Assembly (NCBI RefSeq): GCF_050624435.1
Contig: NC_134537.1
Span: forward strand, 9,048,584-9,112,583
Reading direction: 5' to 3'
From: Tenrec ecaudatus
Taxonomy: Eukaryota > Chordata > Mammalia > Afrosoricida > Tenrecidae
Length of the DNA stretch: 64,000 nt
A program made the translations under genes and the position numbers. Of this stretch, positions 22,880 to 34,905 are shown one piece after another (position 1 is the first letter of the stretch; the number at the start of each line of letters is the position of its first letter). The notes under the pieces were generated by a model, which was not told the DNA's origin, ran no database searches, and saw only the letters and a program-made list of their open reading frames with translations.

Positions 22880-23290
22880 AAATGATGCTGTTGAGTTGAT
22901 TCTGACTCATGGTGACTTCACGTGTTTCAGAACAGAACTGATCCAAAGGGTGGGTGGGTTGGTTTCTTTGTTTCTTTATCTTCTTCTTCTTCTTCCTCTT
23001 CTTCCTCGTCTCCCTCTTCTTCCTCTTCTTCCTCTTCTTCCTCTTCTCCCTCTCTCTCTCTCTCCCTCCCTTCCTTTCTTAAGGTTTTTATAATGAATCA
23101 GGTGGTGGCCTATATATCAGCTCATCATTTTTGCATTCAACAATTCAAACAACTGTCCAGCCTCCCCACTCTTTGCAGCTTTCAGGGGCTGTCATCCCAC
23201 AGAAGCAGAGTGTGGGACTATTTCTTTCCTTGCCACTGAGAGGATTCAAACTTCCAACCTTCTGGTTGGTAGCTGCGTGCACCCCTCAGG
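22880..23290 (-). repeat. AfroSINE-derived pieces around a pyrimidine tract
   Basis: Antisense AfroSINE traces (GTTGAGTTGATTCTGACTCA at about 22892, and GATTCAAACTTCCAACCTTC at about 23243) flank a CTT/CCT-rich tract. Confidence 0.6.
22978..23080 (+). repeat. (CTT/CCT)n polypyrimidine tract
   Basis: About 100 bases almost only C and T, in TTCTTCCTC units merging into CTCTCTC. Confidence 0.97.
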
Positions 23291-23863
23291 ACTCTCTGGT
23301 TTCTTACTGACCTGAAATGCCATGGTCAAACTTAGTGTTAACTTTCTGGTACGTTTGTGCAACTGACCCTTGCCACACACTCTCTGTATTGTACTCACTT
23401 GGCAAAACTACAAACCCGAATAAATCAAACCTTCTACCCTTTCTGCACCTGAATCCACGCAGCTGAACTCCAAGCCTGGAAGTAACCACTAACCATACTA
23501 TTCGGACCTTACTTTAAAAGCCTCGTGTGGGTTTTTATGTTGACTAGCAAGTCATAATTCTCTAATCCAATTATTCTACTCTGTGTGAAAACTGAAACAC
23601 AGTTTTACCTTTCTCATCACAAATATTCAATACTTCTTTCCCATGTGCACTCTCACCTCCTGCCCTTCTTTCTGACGTCACAGGGAAAGGAGGAAACCAG
23701 AAGAGAACTTCCACACGCTCCCGTCACCCATCGACCCACCCACCTGCAACTGGGACCCACAACTCCGCTGCCCCTACAGAAACTAACACTGAATTGTCTC
23801 TACTCCCATCGAAGATCAATTTATCCCTTATAAATGGAGTAGACTCTCTTCTTTCCCACTGAC

Positions 23864-24345
23864 TGTGGTGGGTTTAACAGTGTCTCCCTGTAAGGTGTGT
23901 CCCTCTTGTAATGCCCAGAACTTTATTGGAATGTGACTTTATTGGGAGGGGAGGGTCATCACAGATTCAGTAAGGTAATGATCTTGCGATGAAGAGATCA
24001 TACCTGATTTTCTGAGTGGGCCTTGCATTCAATAACAGGTGTCCTTGTAGGAGAAAGGTATCGGAGAGATGACACAGAGGAAGAGGAGAAAATCCTCAGA
24101 GGGGAAGGCCATTTGAAGATGGAGCAGAGAGAAATGAAGCCACAAACCAAGGAAGATTGGCAACTGCCAGGAGGAGGAAGAGGCAAAGAGCACATTGCAC
24201 CCTCGCGTGTGGAAGAGAAACACGGTTCCACCAACATGCCGATTTTGGACTTCTAGCCTCCATAATTGTGAGAGAATGCGTTTCTGTTGTTTCAAGTCAC
24301 TGTGCTAGTAGAAATGTGTTATGGTCATCCTAAGCAATGAGTACT
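23864..24345 (+). repeat. MLT1 (MaLR) LTR
   Basis: Follows the MLT1 layout: GGAATGTGACTTTATTGGGA, AGGTGTCCTTGTAGGAGAAA, GAAGGCCATTTGAAGATGGA, TTTTGGACTTCTAGCCTCCA, then TGTGAGAGAATGCGTTTCTG and GTTATGGTCATCCTAAGCAA. An old LTR shared across placental mammals. Confidence 0.9.
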
Positions 24346-24544
24346 CCTCCTGAGAGACATAGCTATGATAATCCTCTCCTCTTTCCTCTCTCACCAATTT
24401 TATTGCTCTAAGATGGCATTTCTGTTAATGTACAGAAAGACTGTTATTTTTCCCCCAATCCTAAAAATAAATGAATAAGCCCTGATCTCAAATCTGCATA
24501 TAGCTACCACGCGATTTCTTTGCTCTATTTGATAACAAAACTCT

Positions 24545-26100
24545 GAAAGAATTGTCTACTGTCATCATCCCCAGTTCTCCTGGCATTTTTTTTCCCTTAA
24601 CCCTATTCTACTCAAGGTCATGTCTAGGCTAGTCTACCAAAAGCGTTTATCATGGTCTTTGTGGACTTCCACACTGTCAAGTTGAAGGAGCAGTTCTCAG
24701 GTTGCTGGATCTGTCAGCTGCATTGGACACACCACTATCACCCTCCCCTTGCCAACACTCTCTTCGCTTGCTTCTAGGAAACCTCACTCTACATTCACTT
24801 CTGTAGTGATCTACCTCATGGACTCTAGAAGCTCTGCAGACTCTGTAAACTACCAGCTTCCTAACTGATAGCTCCAGGCTGGACTTTCACCCTGGATTCT
24901 GGCCGAAGGAAAACAAACTTCCAACTTGTCACAGCCATCTGAGTATCTAATAAACCTCGAGACCTCATTGGTCTCTCTGAAACCAAGCTCTGCTTTCCCA
25001 TGGTCCTTCTCATCATCCGTGACTTCTCTCTTCTTCTGCCTCGCGTTCAATCCAGAAAGAAGAAGAATCCTGTTCTGTCTTCAGATGATAACCAAGATTC
25101 CGACAGTTTTCACCTCTTTCATCGCTTCTATCCTGATCCAAACCACCATCTTTTCTGGATTCCTACAGAAAGAAAACAAGATGAAATAACCCGTCACCAT
25201 CACATACCAAACCGAGAGGACAAACTAAGCCTGCCCTGCAGGGTTTCTAAGTCTGTAGATCTCTACAGAAGCAGATTGCCACATCTTTTCCCCTTGGAGC
25301 AGCTAGAGGGTGGGTTTGAACTATCAGCCTTTTGTCTAGCAGCCAAGCACGTTAACCAGTACACGACCAGGTCTCCCCAGGTTCCGACAAGAACCTTGTC
25401 AATCCATGCTTACTCACCTACCCAAGTCTACTCTCAACTCAGGAGCCAGTGATCCTAAAAAAGGGGAGTTGTATCAGGGTCTTCCGATTCCTAAAACCCT
25501 CTGACAATTTTGAAAGCTCAAAGCTCATCTTCTCTTTCTCCCAGAGTGTAAGTCAAAGTCTTCACAATGGCCCTAAAGACTGGGTGGTCCGTCTCCCCAA
25601 ACCCAGTTTCCCTCTTCTTTTCAATCCACTTGCTTCATTCCACTTAGCCGAACTCATTGCTCTTCAGTTTGTTCTGATAATACTTTAGCCAAATTAATTT
25701 TGGAACCATCAAATTTGGTGCCCCATGGGACACAGCGATCTTCCTGCAGGTCCTCAGACACCCGTCCCCAACACTCCCACTCAGAACTTTTGCCCAGGCT
25801 TTCTCTTCCCCTGAAATAATCTTCCATATTTCCTCTGCCCTTTATTTTCTCAACAGGACCCCCCCCCCCAAAGCATGTCACTTAATATGGCAGCTTCGTT
25901 TCCTGGGCAACCCCCATTTCCGTTATTCTGTTTGAGTTTTTAGAAGATGCCTTCAGCATGTGTTCACACGCGATCGTACATTTATTCATTTTCTTGCTCC
26001 CCTTTCTTGGTTCATGAGGTCGTCTCATTCCCAGGTGGACTCTTAGCACAATGTCTAGAATAGCAGTTGCTCATATATGTTTACTGAATCCATCCTTCAG
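24545..26100 (+). repeat. Long L2 LINE copy
   Basis: Sense L2 features occur in order over 1.5 kb: a region like TCAAGGTC...CAGTTCTCAG...CTGCATTGGACACACCACT, then CTCATCATCCGTGACTTCTC, TCCAAACCACCATCTTTTCT, and the 3' part with CCATATTTCCTCTGCCCTTT and TAGCACAATGTCTAGAATAG. It is broken by an antisense AfroSINE at 25245-25390. No intact frame remains, as expected for this ancient family. Confidence 0.82.
25245..25390 (-). repeat. AfroSINE (-) inside L2
   Basis: GGGTTTGAACTATCAGCCTT and AGCAGCCAAGCACGTTAACC are the antisense of the tRNA-like head. It interrupts the L2. Confidence 0.85.
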
Positions 26101-26279
26101 GATGTAACCCAAGGATTCATCAGATCCAAAGGGCACTGACCGATTATTATTATATGTTGTTGTTGGGGATTTGGATGTGACAATTCCCGTCTCTGTAACG
26201 AAAGGGAGCACCTCTAAGTCCTTCCTGCAACTCGCTAGGATGCGGCCCTCTGTCCTTTGTTTTTAGAATGCTACTGAGT

Positions 26280-26480
26280 CATCGTCTTCAGGTGCCATTG
26301 AGTCAGTTCTGATTCACAGCGCCTCTGTGTCCAACGGCATGAAGCTTCGTCCAGTGCTGAGCTCTGCTCACAGTCGTTTCTATGGTTGTGGCCACTGGAT
26401 CCACCCCCACCCCCCACCCCAACCCCTCCACTGAAGGTCTTTCTTTGAGGGCTGACCCGTGGCTTTCTTAAGCATGATGT
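26280..26480 (-). repeat. AfroSINE-like / RTE-tail sequence (-)
   Basis: GGTGCCATTGAGTCAGTTCT is the antisense of the tail shared by AfroSINEs and their RTE partner. The head is not clear. Confidence 0.55.
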
Positions 26481-26534
26481 CCTTCTATAGGAACTGGAGA
26501 ACAATATACTCAAATAATTCCCTTCCTTGCTTCT

Positions 26535-27030
26535 AGGGATCATCCTACTGGACTTCTTCCAACCCAGATGCTGTCATCCTTCCGGCAGTCCATGGTACTT
26601 TAATATTCTTGGCAAACACCACAATTCAGATGCATCTTCTCTCCCCTTCTCCCAGCCTCCCCCCTGCCCAGGCTTCCTCATTCATGGTCCAGTTTTCAGA
26701 TGCACATGAAACGATAGAAAATACCACGGCTTGGGTCAAGACCCATCTTAATCCTCAATGCTCTATCCTTGCTTCTTAACACTTTAAACAGATTTTTTGC
26801 AGCAGGTATGTCAGGTGCAATATGTCCTTTGATTTCCTGAATGTTACTTCCATGCGATTTGATGGGGGAGACCAGTAAACTGAAATCCTTGGAAAGCTCC
26901 ATATTTTGTCTGCTTCTCATGATGTCACTTACTGGGCCAGAGGTGAGGATTTTTGTTTTACGCTGAAGTGGAATCCACACTGAGGCTGGGATCTTTGCTA
27001 TTCACCCTTTTTCAGGATACACAATGTTCT
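26535..27030 (-). repeat. RTE/BovB-like LINE fragment, antisense
   Basis: GGCAGTCCATGGTACTTTAA and CACCACAATTCAGATGCATC are the antisense of the RTE stretch that encodes the FELWCWRR..PW region. Further on, sequence related to about 42195-42400 follows (ACTTTAAACAG..., TGAAATCCTTGGAAAG). Many stops. Confidence 0.7.
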
Positions 27031-27284
27031 TCAGGGCAGGGGGGTGGGGGTCATGAGTGTCCTGTGTTATTTTCTGATGGTGGTCTGTTTGCTCATCTTC
27101 TTCATAACATGGCTTATCTTCCAGTGCTGAGATTCTATGGTTCACTGACGGTCTCTGTTGAGATCAGCTGACGCTCAGGGTTTCATGGACTTTGAGCTCA
27201 TCAGATCCTCTGTCTAAGCTTAATCTTATCCGGATGAATACGTGCTTCTGCTATTTTACTTCCTTGGCTTCTCCTGAGACCTGG

Positions 27285-27475
27285 TGCCATCGTGGCTTAC
27301 AGGTGGGGTTGCTAACCCCACAGGTAGAGCAGTCTGAAGCCATTAGCTGCCTCGTGGGAGAGAGGCATGGCTTCCTACTCCCATTAAGTGTTACCAGTCT
27401 CAGACCCACGGGAGCAGTTCTCCTCTGTCCTGCAGGGTCACCAGGAGGCAGAATGGACTCGGTGGCAGGGACTTG
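27285..27475 (+). repeat. AfroSINE (+)
   Basis: Head near GGTGCCATCGTGGCTTACAG, body TCCTACTCCCATTAAGTGTT, tail GAATGGACTCGGTGGCAGGG. Confidence 0.75.
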
Positions 27476-27547
27476 CATGTCTCCTGTCTCAACCTTTTCA
27501 AGTTCATCATGCCTTTTATGTTTTTAAGAGACTATATTTAAGGTACA

Positions 27548-27750
27548 GAAGTCCTGATGGACTAGGGGTTACACCTGGCAGCACACGGGTCAGCGATTTG
27601 AAACCACCTGCCCCTCCGTGGGTGGGAGGAAGACCGGGCTGTCTACTCCTGTAAAGAGTGACAAGCTCAGACACCCACAGGGGCAGTTCCATGCTGGCCT
27701 ATAGGGTTCACTATGAGTTGGTATAGGCTCCTTGGCAGTGAACTTGGCTT
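27548..27750 (+). repeat. AfroSINE (+)
   Basis: AGTCCTGATGGACTAGGGGT head, CTACTCCTGTAAAGAGTGAC body, GGTTCACTATGAGTTGG tail. Close to another copy in the same orientation. Confidence 0.85.
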
Positions 27751-28660
27751 AGCCTTTCTATTTAAGGGAAGCCAGTATTCTCCTCGCCGCTTGTTTCCTC
27801 CCATTGTCTGTCTGCTTTGTTTGCCTGAGTAGGAGCCGTTCATTTGTGGTCCCTGGAAGTCCCGGGTGGGACACCAGGGAATAGCTTAGTTCAAGTGGAC
27901 TGAGCAGATTAAATAAGGGACTCCAAAATGTATTGGATGTGCACGTTTCACTTTTCACTCACATGGAAGTCTAGAGCGACTCCCTATTGCCCAAGAGGGG
28001 GCACGCTTATTCAAGACTCTGACTGGCCATGGATCTGCCGGGCATGGTCACTCAGACAGAGGCGGCAGGACAAAGCCTGTGGAAGAGATTTTACATGGCA
28101 GCAGCGCCTATCACTTCAGCCCACATTTCACCAGCTAAAGGCCTTCATCACACGGCCACAGTTAACTGCCAGCGAGTCTAGGAAATATCACTTAGATGAG
28201 CAGGGGCAGAATAGATTCCGGGGCTCAGCTGGCAGTGTCTGCTACAAGGAGTCTGGGTAATGGGCACACACGCAAAAAAAATCCCAAAAAATGTTTCTCT
28301 GGGATTTGCTTTGCAAATTCTTAAACAATGCTCTAAGGGTTAAATTGTGTCCTGGGATTCATGCTGGTTTAATGTCACGTGTGGATTCCGAAGCGCGAGG
28401 CTGTTAGGGCCACTCGAGGCCTCTGAGCGTAACTATTAGGAGCTAGCCCCCTGTTCCCACGGGAAGGCGCCACTCCATAGGTCAGGCAAGGCAAAAGCCT
28501 CACATGTGCGATGATATCAATATACCTTCTTGTTGATAAGGACTGGGGGAAACTTACCTAGAGGGGCACTGGTGGGCCCCCTCCCAACCCCCATGTCTCC
28601 TGCCATTTGACAATGGGAGGGCAGCCAGCACCTGCCACAGGAACCCACCTCCCTGGCTCT
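27751..28660. other. No gene or repeat recognised
   Basis: About 0.9 kb without a coding pattern or a repeat that I can name. Confidence 0.4.
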
Positions 28661-28664
28661 AAAC

Positions 28665-28857
28665 CAGTGGTTCTCAGCCTGTGGGTCGCGACCCCTTTGG
28701 GGGTCGACCAACCCTTTCACAGAGGTCGCCCAATTCATGACAGCAGCAACATGACAGGGATGAAGTAGCCACAAAATAATTTTATAGTTGGGGGGTCACC
28801 ACACCATGAGGAACTGTAATGAAAGGGTCGCCCCATGAGGAAGGTTGAGAACCACTG
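28665..28857 (+). mobile_element. Short SPIN MITE with target duplication
   Basis: Only 193 bp: CAGTGGTTCTCAGCCT ... AGGTTGAGAACCACTG, with GGGTCGCGACCCCTTTGGGG just inside. Flanks CTCTAAAC and CTCTAAAA (7/8). It is an internally deleted SPIN lacking the middle 270 bp found in the 468-bp copies, a classical MITE. Confidence 0.95.
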
Positions 28858-29168
28858 CTCTAAAAGCATCCTTTGACCCACGAAAGCCTGCTCTCGCTCA
28901 AAGGCTGTGTTTCAGGACAGCCACCGGGGAGCCAGGCTTACTGGAGTGCCAGATGCCACCGGTATCAAAAGATTAATGACTCCAATTATACCGACACCAA
29001 CTAAAGATCAAGGAGTTCAGGATCGGTGACTCCCGCTGTTGAAAATGTGCCGAGGTCCAAGGAACGAATCCTTGTTTCCGTCTCCTAGGGAAAGTTCCGC
29101 ACGATTGGGGGACCATGCTAGATGATGTAAGAGGCGTGCATCACAAGTAGGAGTACAGGAATTGTGTG

Positions 29169-29169
<1 letters not shown>

Positions 29170-29200
<31 letters not shown>
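29170..29200 (+). repeat. (CA)15 microsatellite
   Basis: 31 bases of perfect CA repeat. Confidence 0.98.
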
Positions 29201-29204
<4 letters not shown>

Positions 29205-29349
29205 TCAAAGTGACCAGAAGCTGGTGCCTCCCTCATCCCGCTTCTTCTCCAGTCAGGCACCATTGGGAAGTGTTCCTTGACAAGGACCTCAGGGTATTTG
29301 TATACCGTTATGAAACCACATTCTTGGACCTCTGTACGCAGTGCAGCAG

Positions 29350-29560
29350 CAGGGAGCTCTGGTGGGGAAGGGGTTACGTGTTGGGCTTCTAACTGCGCGC
29401 CGTGGTCCACAGCTCAAAACCACCAGGCTCCGTGGGAGACAGACAAGGTTTGTTGCTCCTGTAAAGAGTTACCGTCTGGGAAACCCAAACGGGCAGTTCT
29501 ACCCTGTCCTAAAGGGACACTAGGAGTGAGAATGGACACTGGGTTTGGGTTTTTTTTTTT
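29350..29560 (+). repeat. AfroSINE (+) with poly-T at its end
   Basis: GGAGCTCTGGTGGGGAAGGG head, CTCCTGTAAAGAGTTACCGT body, GAGAATGGACACTGGGTTTG tail, followed by a run of T. Confidence 0.85.
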
Positions 29561-29569
29561 TTTTTGACT

Positions 29570-30950
29570 CAGTGCAACAACCTAAAGTTTGGGGGACGTG
29601 AAGACTGTTCCAGAAGTCCTCACCCAACGACTGGTATATAAGAACCCCAGCACGTGTGTGCCTTGAGACACAGTGTATTTATTCCGCCCTGGCTCCCAGA
29701 TTACTTGACAGGACCAAGCTGCTGTTGCGTCCGGTTGTGAGCAGCCTGGTCAAAGAATCCCCCTGCCTGCCGTTCCCTCTCCTGCTCCCTTGTTCCCCTG
29801 CCAATGTTCCCGGGGCTTGCCTCCCCAGTAACCGGTTTGCATCTCTCCCAGGCTGCTTCTAGTGGAATCCAGTCAAAGGCATCTAACCTGCCATGACTCA
29901 TCTGCCTCCTGGTCAGGGTTCTACTTAGCATTTGCCTTTGTTGGGGAACCTTGGTGGTATTGTGTTTAAACCTGTGGTTGCTATCAGACGGGGTGGAGGT
30001 GTCTTCTGTCTGACTTACTCTGACTTCACCAGGGTCAAGGGAATTCAAACTCCACATCAACCCAAGGCCAATTCGAATGAGGCAGGAGTCATACACGCCT
30101 CCAACCTTTTTGCCAATTCTGACACCAGCCGTCCCTTCCATGGCATTCTCTACATCTCTGCTGGGTTTGAGAGCTCACTCCGATGGCCACACGGAGCTCA
30201 CAAACTATACAATGATGGAGTTGATGAGAGAAATTCACCGGTTACAAATGAGGGTCAGAAATGCTCAGGACACAGCTCTTTTGGTCAGGACAGCGTCTTC
30301 CCAGCCGTGCCTGCAGGTCGACCTCTCTGTTCCTTGGCCTCTGGGCTAAGGGTGTAGTCACCTCTTGGCCTCTGCCCTGCTCAAGCAACATCACAAAACT
30401 CTTTTAGGACTGCTGATAAATGCGCAATGGACAACACATCACTCTGCTAAAAGCCTCTGCCTAGCTCAGCTCTAGCGCCTTGGGCCAGCAAACTTAGCTT
30501 CCTCAATGAAGTTCCTGGACTTGAAGGGACCCCACTCCTCCAGCCAGCCTCCTGCCAGACAGCCTTCAACTCTCTGGCTCCGGGGGACAGGAAGTCTGCC
30601 TCACGGGCTCTTGATTCTGTTGCTTCGGTTCCTCTGCTACTTCTCTGGTGTTACAGCCTGCTGTCGATGGATGCAGGGGCTCAAAGTGCAAGGTCCACGC
30701 AGCCCGCTCCCTCCTGGTTCTTCTTTCTCTACGCTAGTGAGAGTTTCCGCTTCCTGTTTCTGAGATGGCTCGTGCTATCCCCATGGGGATGGCGAAATCA
30801 ACCAATCCTCAAGGGAGAGTTTATGTAGTGATTAGTTCACCATCCCATCACAACTGAATCGTAGCATCCTACCGGCATTTTCCTCAACCTCCTCTTACCC
30901 AGGCTCAGCAGGAAAAAGAGAACACACCCAGGGTGCCTGTTCCCACCCAG
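29570..30950. other. Unassigned, repeat-like sequence
   Basis: 1.4 kb with no recognisable protein and no splice-flanked coding pattern. Phrases such as CTGGCTCCGGGGGACAGGAA and ACAAACTATACAATGATGG look like degraded interspersed repeat, but I cannot name a family. Confidence 0.3.
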
Positions 30951-30999
30951 TCACATGGTGGGCGCTACAGAGTCTAGGGCTAGAAGAGCTCATAGCGAG

Positions 31000-31262
31000 A
31001 AATCCCGCACCTCAGGCTACTTCCTAGAAAGACCAGGCAATGTCCAATCGAGAGAGATGAGCGCCAAGAAGTCCCCAGGAGGCAGTTCTGCTCTGCCATG
31101 GAGGGTCCCTAACGAGTTAGCGTGGACTCCACCATACCTGGCAACACGCCTGCGTTCAAAATCTCAAAGAACCGAACGCGATGGCAGTAGCCGTTGTACA
31201 ACACTGCTTGAGGGGGCTGACCTGTGGAATGGGTGCTATCTGTAAGAGCTCCCAATAAAATG
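31000..31262 (+). repeat. AfroSINE trace and short LINE tail
   Basis: An AfroSINE-like body (CCCCAGGAGGCAGTTCTGCT ...) followed by GTAAGAGCTCCCAATAAAATG, the end of the common LINE tail. Confidence 0.5.
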
Positions 31263-31625
31263 TTTTTGGGGGGAGGGGAATTGTAGAAGCAAAAACAACA
31301 ACAACAAATGGTAATGTAAAGTATTAGAAATGTATTCCAAAACTACTAGGGTAATTAATGAAGGAACTGGGACAAACCTGAGCACCTTGGCGCAGGGAAC
31401 ACAATGGCTATCGGAAATAGAGAAGGATACAAGTACAGAGCAGTCACAAATCGACAAGCGGGATAACTGACGAGGAAAGCATCATTAGGTTTTAAATGAT
31501 GGGCAATGTATTTCAAATGGTATATTTTTGGTCACTATGAAATTGATGATATCTAAAATGGAATCAATATAGTAAAATATTTTTAATTAAAAAAAAATCA
31601 GGCGTTGGAAACCCCGAGGAGCGCA

Positions 31626-31719
31626 CGCGTGCACACACACACACACATACACACGCACACACATACACACGTGCTCACACATATCTACACATGCACACAC
31701 ACACATACACACACACACA
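31626..31719 (+). repeat. Compound (CA)n microsatellite
   Basis: CACACATACACACG-type repeat of about 95 bases with regular interruptions. Confidence 0.95.
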
Positions 31720-31979
31720 TCAAAGAACCTGCAAGGCGACAGCTTAGCCACCCTGTCATGTGCCACGCTGAGAGATAAGGTGAAGAGAGACAGAATCGGG
31801 TTTTGTCTTTGTTTTGGGTTCTTGTCCTTCAAGGGGAGGCGGAGAAAACAAAAGTCACAATCTTGTGCTGATCAGCACACACTAGTAAAAGAATGTTTCC
31901 CCCTGGTGTTTCTAAATGTATCATATTGGGCACAAGAAAGCAATTGAGCCAGTATGGATAGACTCCTGTGGACCTTAGG

Positions 31980-32022
31980 AATAAATAAATAAATAAATAA
32001 ACAAACAAACAAATAAATAAAG
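31980..32022 (+). repeat. (AAAT/AAAC)n microsatellite
   Basis: ATAAATAAATAA followed by ACAAACAAACAA and back to AAATAAATAA, a mosaic tetranucleotide repeat. Confidence 0.95.
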
Positions 32023-32029
32023 CGGTAAG

Positions 32030-32990
32030 AAGCCATTCCACGCAGGGTATAAGAATCTGGCCGAGCTGCAGAGGAGTGAGCTGCAGAAATATGGGTGGGA
32101 GAGAGATCCCCGCACATCCCTCCTCTGCGCCCACCCCACGTGGGCCAATGCGCTGTGAGGGCCTGGCAGCAGCACACTCAAGCTTTCAACATGTTCTACG
32201 TGTGACATGTCTGTTGATATACAACCTAGTTTCACAGGGTTCTAAGGAAAAGAACAAATGTTTGATTATGATGGAGGGGGAAGTTAACAGAACACATTGG
32301 TTTCCTGTTCAACCGTGCCGAGCCGCTGGTTCTATGATAGCCCCTCAATGTAACAGCACTCTGCCCTTGAACTTGGGCCACCCTTTCCCTGCCTCCTTCT
32401 AGCCTGTCTCCTGAGCTTTGGCCCCTGAACTGTCTCTTTGATCTCCTTTGTTCGATGGCTTTAAGGAGTGGACGGTCCACTCTTAAAAGACACCTGGCCT
32501 TCTAGTTAGCCAAGTTGACCAAAGAGAACTTGATGGAGCCTTACGTGTATGTCTCATGTGACCTGAATCACGGAAGTGAGAGAGTCACTGTGGGATGATA
32601 GTTTGTCAACAGAAACACAAAGCCAAGAGCAGGTGCAGGTGTGCCTCGGATCACCTTGGGTGTTGTGTGCAGAAAGGGTAGATCTCTTTCCTGACGTGTC
32701 CACTCAAACTTGAGTTTGCCTCCTCCATGCTCAGAAACGGCACCTGCTTAAAACCCCAAAGGAAGTCATTGACCCCTGCTCCCTCTGCCTTCCTTCCCTT
32801 TCAGAAGTGTGCTTGGCAGAACCCTTATTCTGGTCTTTTCCTCTCCTTCCACTGGTGCGGAAGTTTTACCACCTGTTTTCGAGTTCTTCACGATTTACTC
32901 TTACCCTGTCAACCCATGTAGATTTCTTTATCAGACCATGGCATGGCTTGAGGGTGGAATTGGGGTTGGGGGAGAGAAAATTCAAATAAC
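32030..32990. other. No gene or repeat recognised
   Basis: Nearly 1 kb of unassigned intergenic sequence. Confidence 0.4.
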
Positions 32991-32999
32991 GAGGCCAAA

Positions 33000-33390
33000 A
33001 GGAGTTTATCTGTCCTGGGTTTCTTGTGTTTCCAGCTCTTATCTGTGCCTGTGTACATCCTTTGGTCTAGCCGGATTTGTAAGGTAGAATTGGGGTCATG
33101 ATAGTGGGGAGGGGAGAAGCATTAAAGAAGTAAAGTTGTATGTTTCATTGGTGCACTGCACCCTGACTGGCTGTCTCTTCCCCACAGCCCTTCTGTAAGG
33201 GGATGTCCAGCTGTCTTTAGATGGGCTTTGGGTCCTCACTCTGCACTCCCCTCATTCACACTCCCCTTCCTTCACATGATATGATTTGATGATGCAACAA
33301 ATGTACAAATGTGCTTAACACAATGGATGGATGGATGGATTGTGATAAGAGTTATACAAGCCCCCAATAAAATTATTTTTAAAATAAAAT
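33000..33390. repeat. LINE tail family, two pieces in opposite orientation
   Basis: 33000-33290 is an antisense piece (TGTCCTGGGTTTCTTGTG ... CTCATTCACA). 33296-33390 is a sense 3' end (GATGGATGGATGGATTGTGA, CCCCCAATAAAATTATT). This tail-to-body inversion is not the natural order of one element. Confidence 0.8.
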
Positions 33391-33699
33391 TAAAAAATGA
33401 GAGAGGCCAAAAGATCACCTGCAACAATTGTGATACAATCCAAGATACACCAGGAGCATCTCCTAGTGCCAACACACCAAGAAAGCGCCACCCCAAATCC
33501 ACATCGACGAGGAATGTCCCAGGAGTGAAGTGAGAGAGCGCACTGAGAGGGCGAAGCTGGGGAATGGAGGCGCCAGAAGGTGAAGTAGAATTGGATTACA
33601 ACAGTAAATCACCAAGTTAGCATCCACGAATCCATTCTGGCATGAATGAAAGAACAATGCATACTCAGAGGGGAAGGAGCCCATCTTCTTGTTGTTGTT

Positions 33700-33845
33700 G
33701 TTAGGTTGCCATCCAGTTGGTTCTAACCGATTGTGTAGTAAGTAATGAATTGTGTGGAAAATAACTCAAGTGTGAGCTGTGCACAGTGACCGCAGGGCTG
33801 CCATGAGTCACGATTGACCGGATTGATGACTTTGGGTTGGTTTTG
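33700..33845 (-). repeat. AfroSINE-like fragment
   Basis: GCCATCCAGTTGGTTCTAAC and CCATGAGTCACGATTGACCG correspond to AfroSINE tail motifs. Diverged. Confidence 0.5.
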
Positions 33846-34264
33846 TGCACAATGACTCTTCCAAAGAGCATGGCGTGGAAGGGAAGAAAATGCCACCTCA
33901 CCAGGTGACGGAAGTTTAGCCTCAACAGGGAGGGGCCATAATGGCTGTAGGAGAATCGAACTTTATCTCTGCGTTCTTCCTCCCCCAGGCCTCAGTCTGA
34001 CCGGGAGAGAAGCATCAGATTCCAATGCAGGCACATTCTTCTACAGCCTGGGTGGGGCTTCTCAGAACTGTCAAGGTCAGCAAAAAAAAAAACAACCAAA
34101 ACCCACAAGAACCCAAGAACAGTCAACGGTCTGACAAACTGTTCCAGCCAAGCAGAGCCGGAGGAGAAGGACTACTCAATGCCAGGGGGCATCCTGAGTG
34201 GGCCACTGTAAGAAATGGACATTAAGTAAACAGTGAGCGTACAAAACAGAACAACACTCCGACA

Positions 34265-34580
34265 GAACCCATTGCCGAGGAGTGGAGTCTGACTCACGCC
34301 GCCCCAGGTGTTAGGGAGTAGAACGTTATCACAGGGTTTCTTGGTTGTAATCTTTATAGAAGCAAAAGCACCGGACCCGTTCTTCCAAGTACGACTGGGT
34401 TAATAACCACTGCCACCAGACTGATTATAAATCAGAGCACGTTGCTTCTTTGGGTTTTTGAGACTATCGGTCTCTCTGGGAACAGGTAGTCCCGTCTTCC
34501 TTCCACAGAGCAGCTGATGAGTTTGAACTCCCAACCCAGGGGTTGGCAGTTCAGTGTTTCACCCACTACTTGCCCCACAC
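34265..34580 (-). repeat. AfroSINE (-)
   Basis: CCATTGCCGAGGAGTGGAGT start (antisense tail), TTGAACTCCCAACCCAGGGG head region (antisense). Longer than one SINE, so perhaps two partial copies. Confidence 0.6.
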
Positions 34581-34704
34581 AATGACCTGCATAAACGAGG
34601 GATTTTGCTACTCATTGTGTCAATATTGGTGCATTAATTTTGACAAATGTGCACTGTGGTTGCAGATGTTGATAGTAAGGTAACTGGGTATGAGACACAT
34701 GGGA

Positions 34705-34905
34705 GCCCTGTTGGCACAAGGGGAACCATTGGGCTACTCACTGCAAGGTTCAGAGTTCAAAACCACTGGCGGCTCTTTGTGAGACAAGATGGGGCTGTCT
34801 ACTCTCCTAGAGAATGAGAGTCTCAGAGACTCACAGGGCCAGTGCTACCCTGTCCTGCCAGTGATGCTGTGAGTCACGATCGACTCGAGGACAGTGAGGT
34901 AGGCC
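34705..34905 (+). repeat. AfroSINE (+)
   Basis: GGGAGCCCTGTTGGCACAAG head, TTCAGAGTTCAAAACCACTG, GGGGCTGTCTACTCTCCTAG, GAGTCACGATCGACTCGAGG tail. One of the better copies. Confidence 0.9.
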
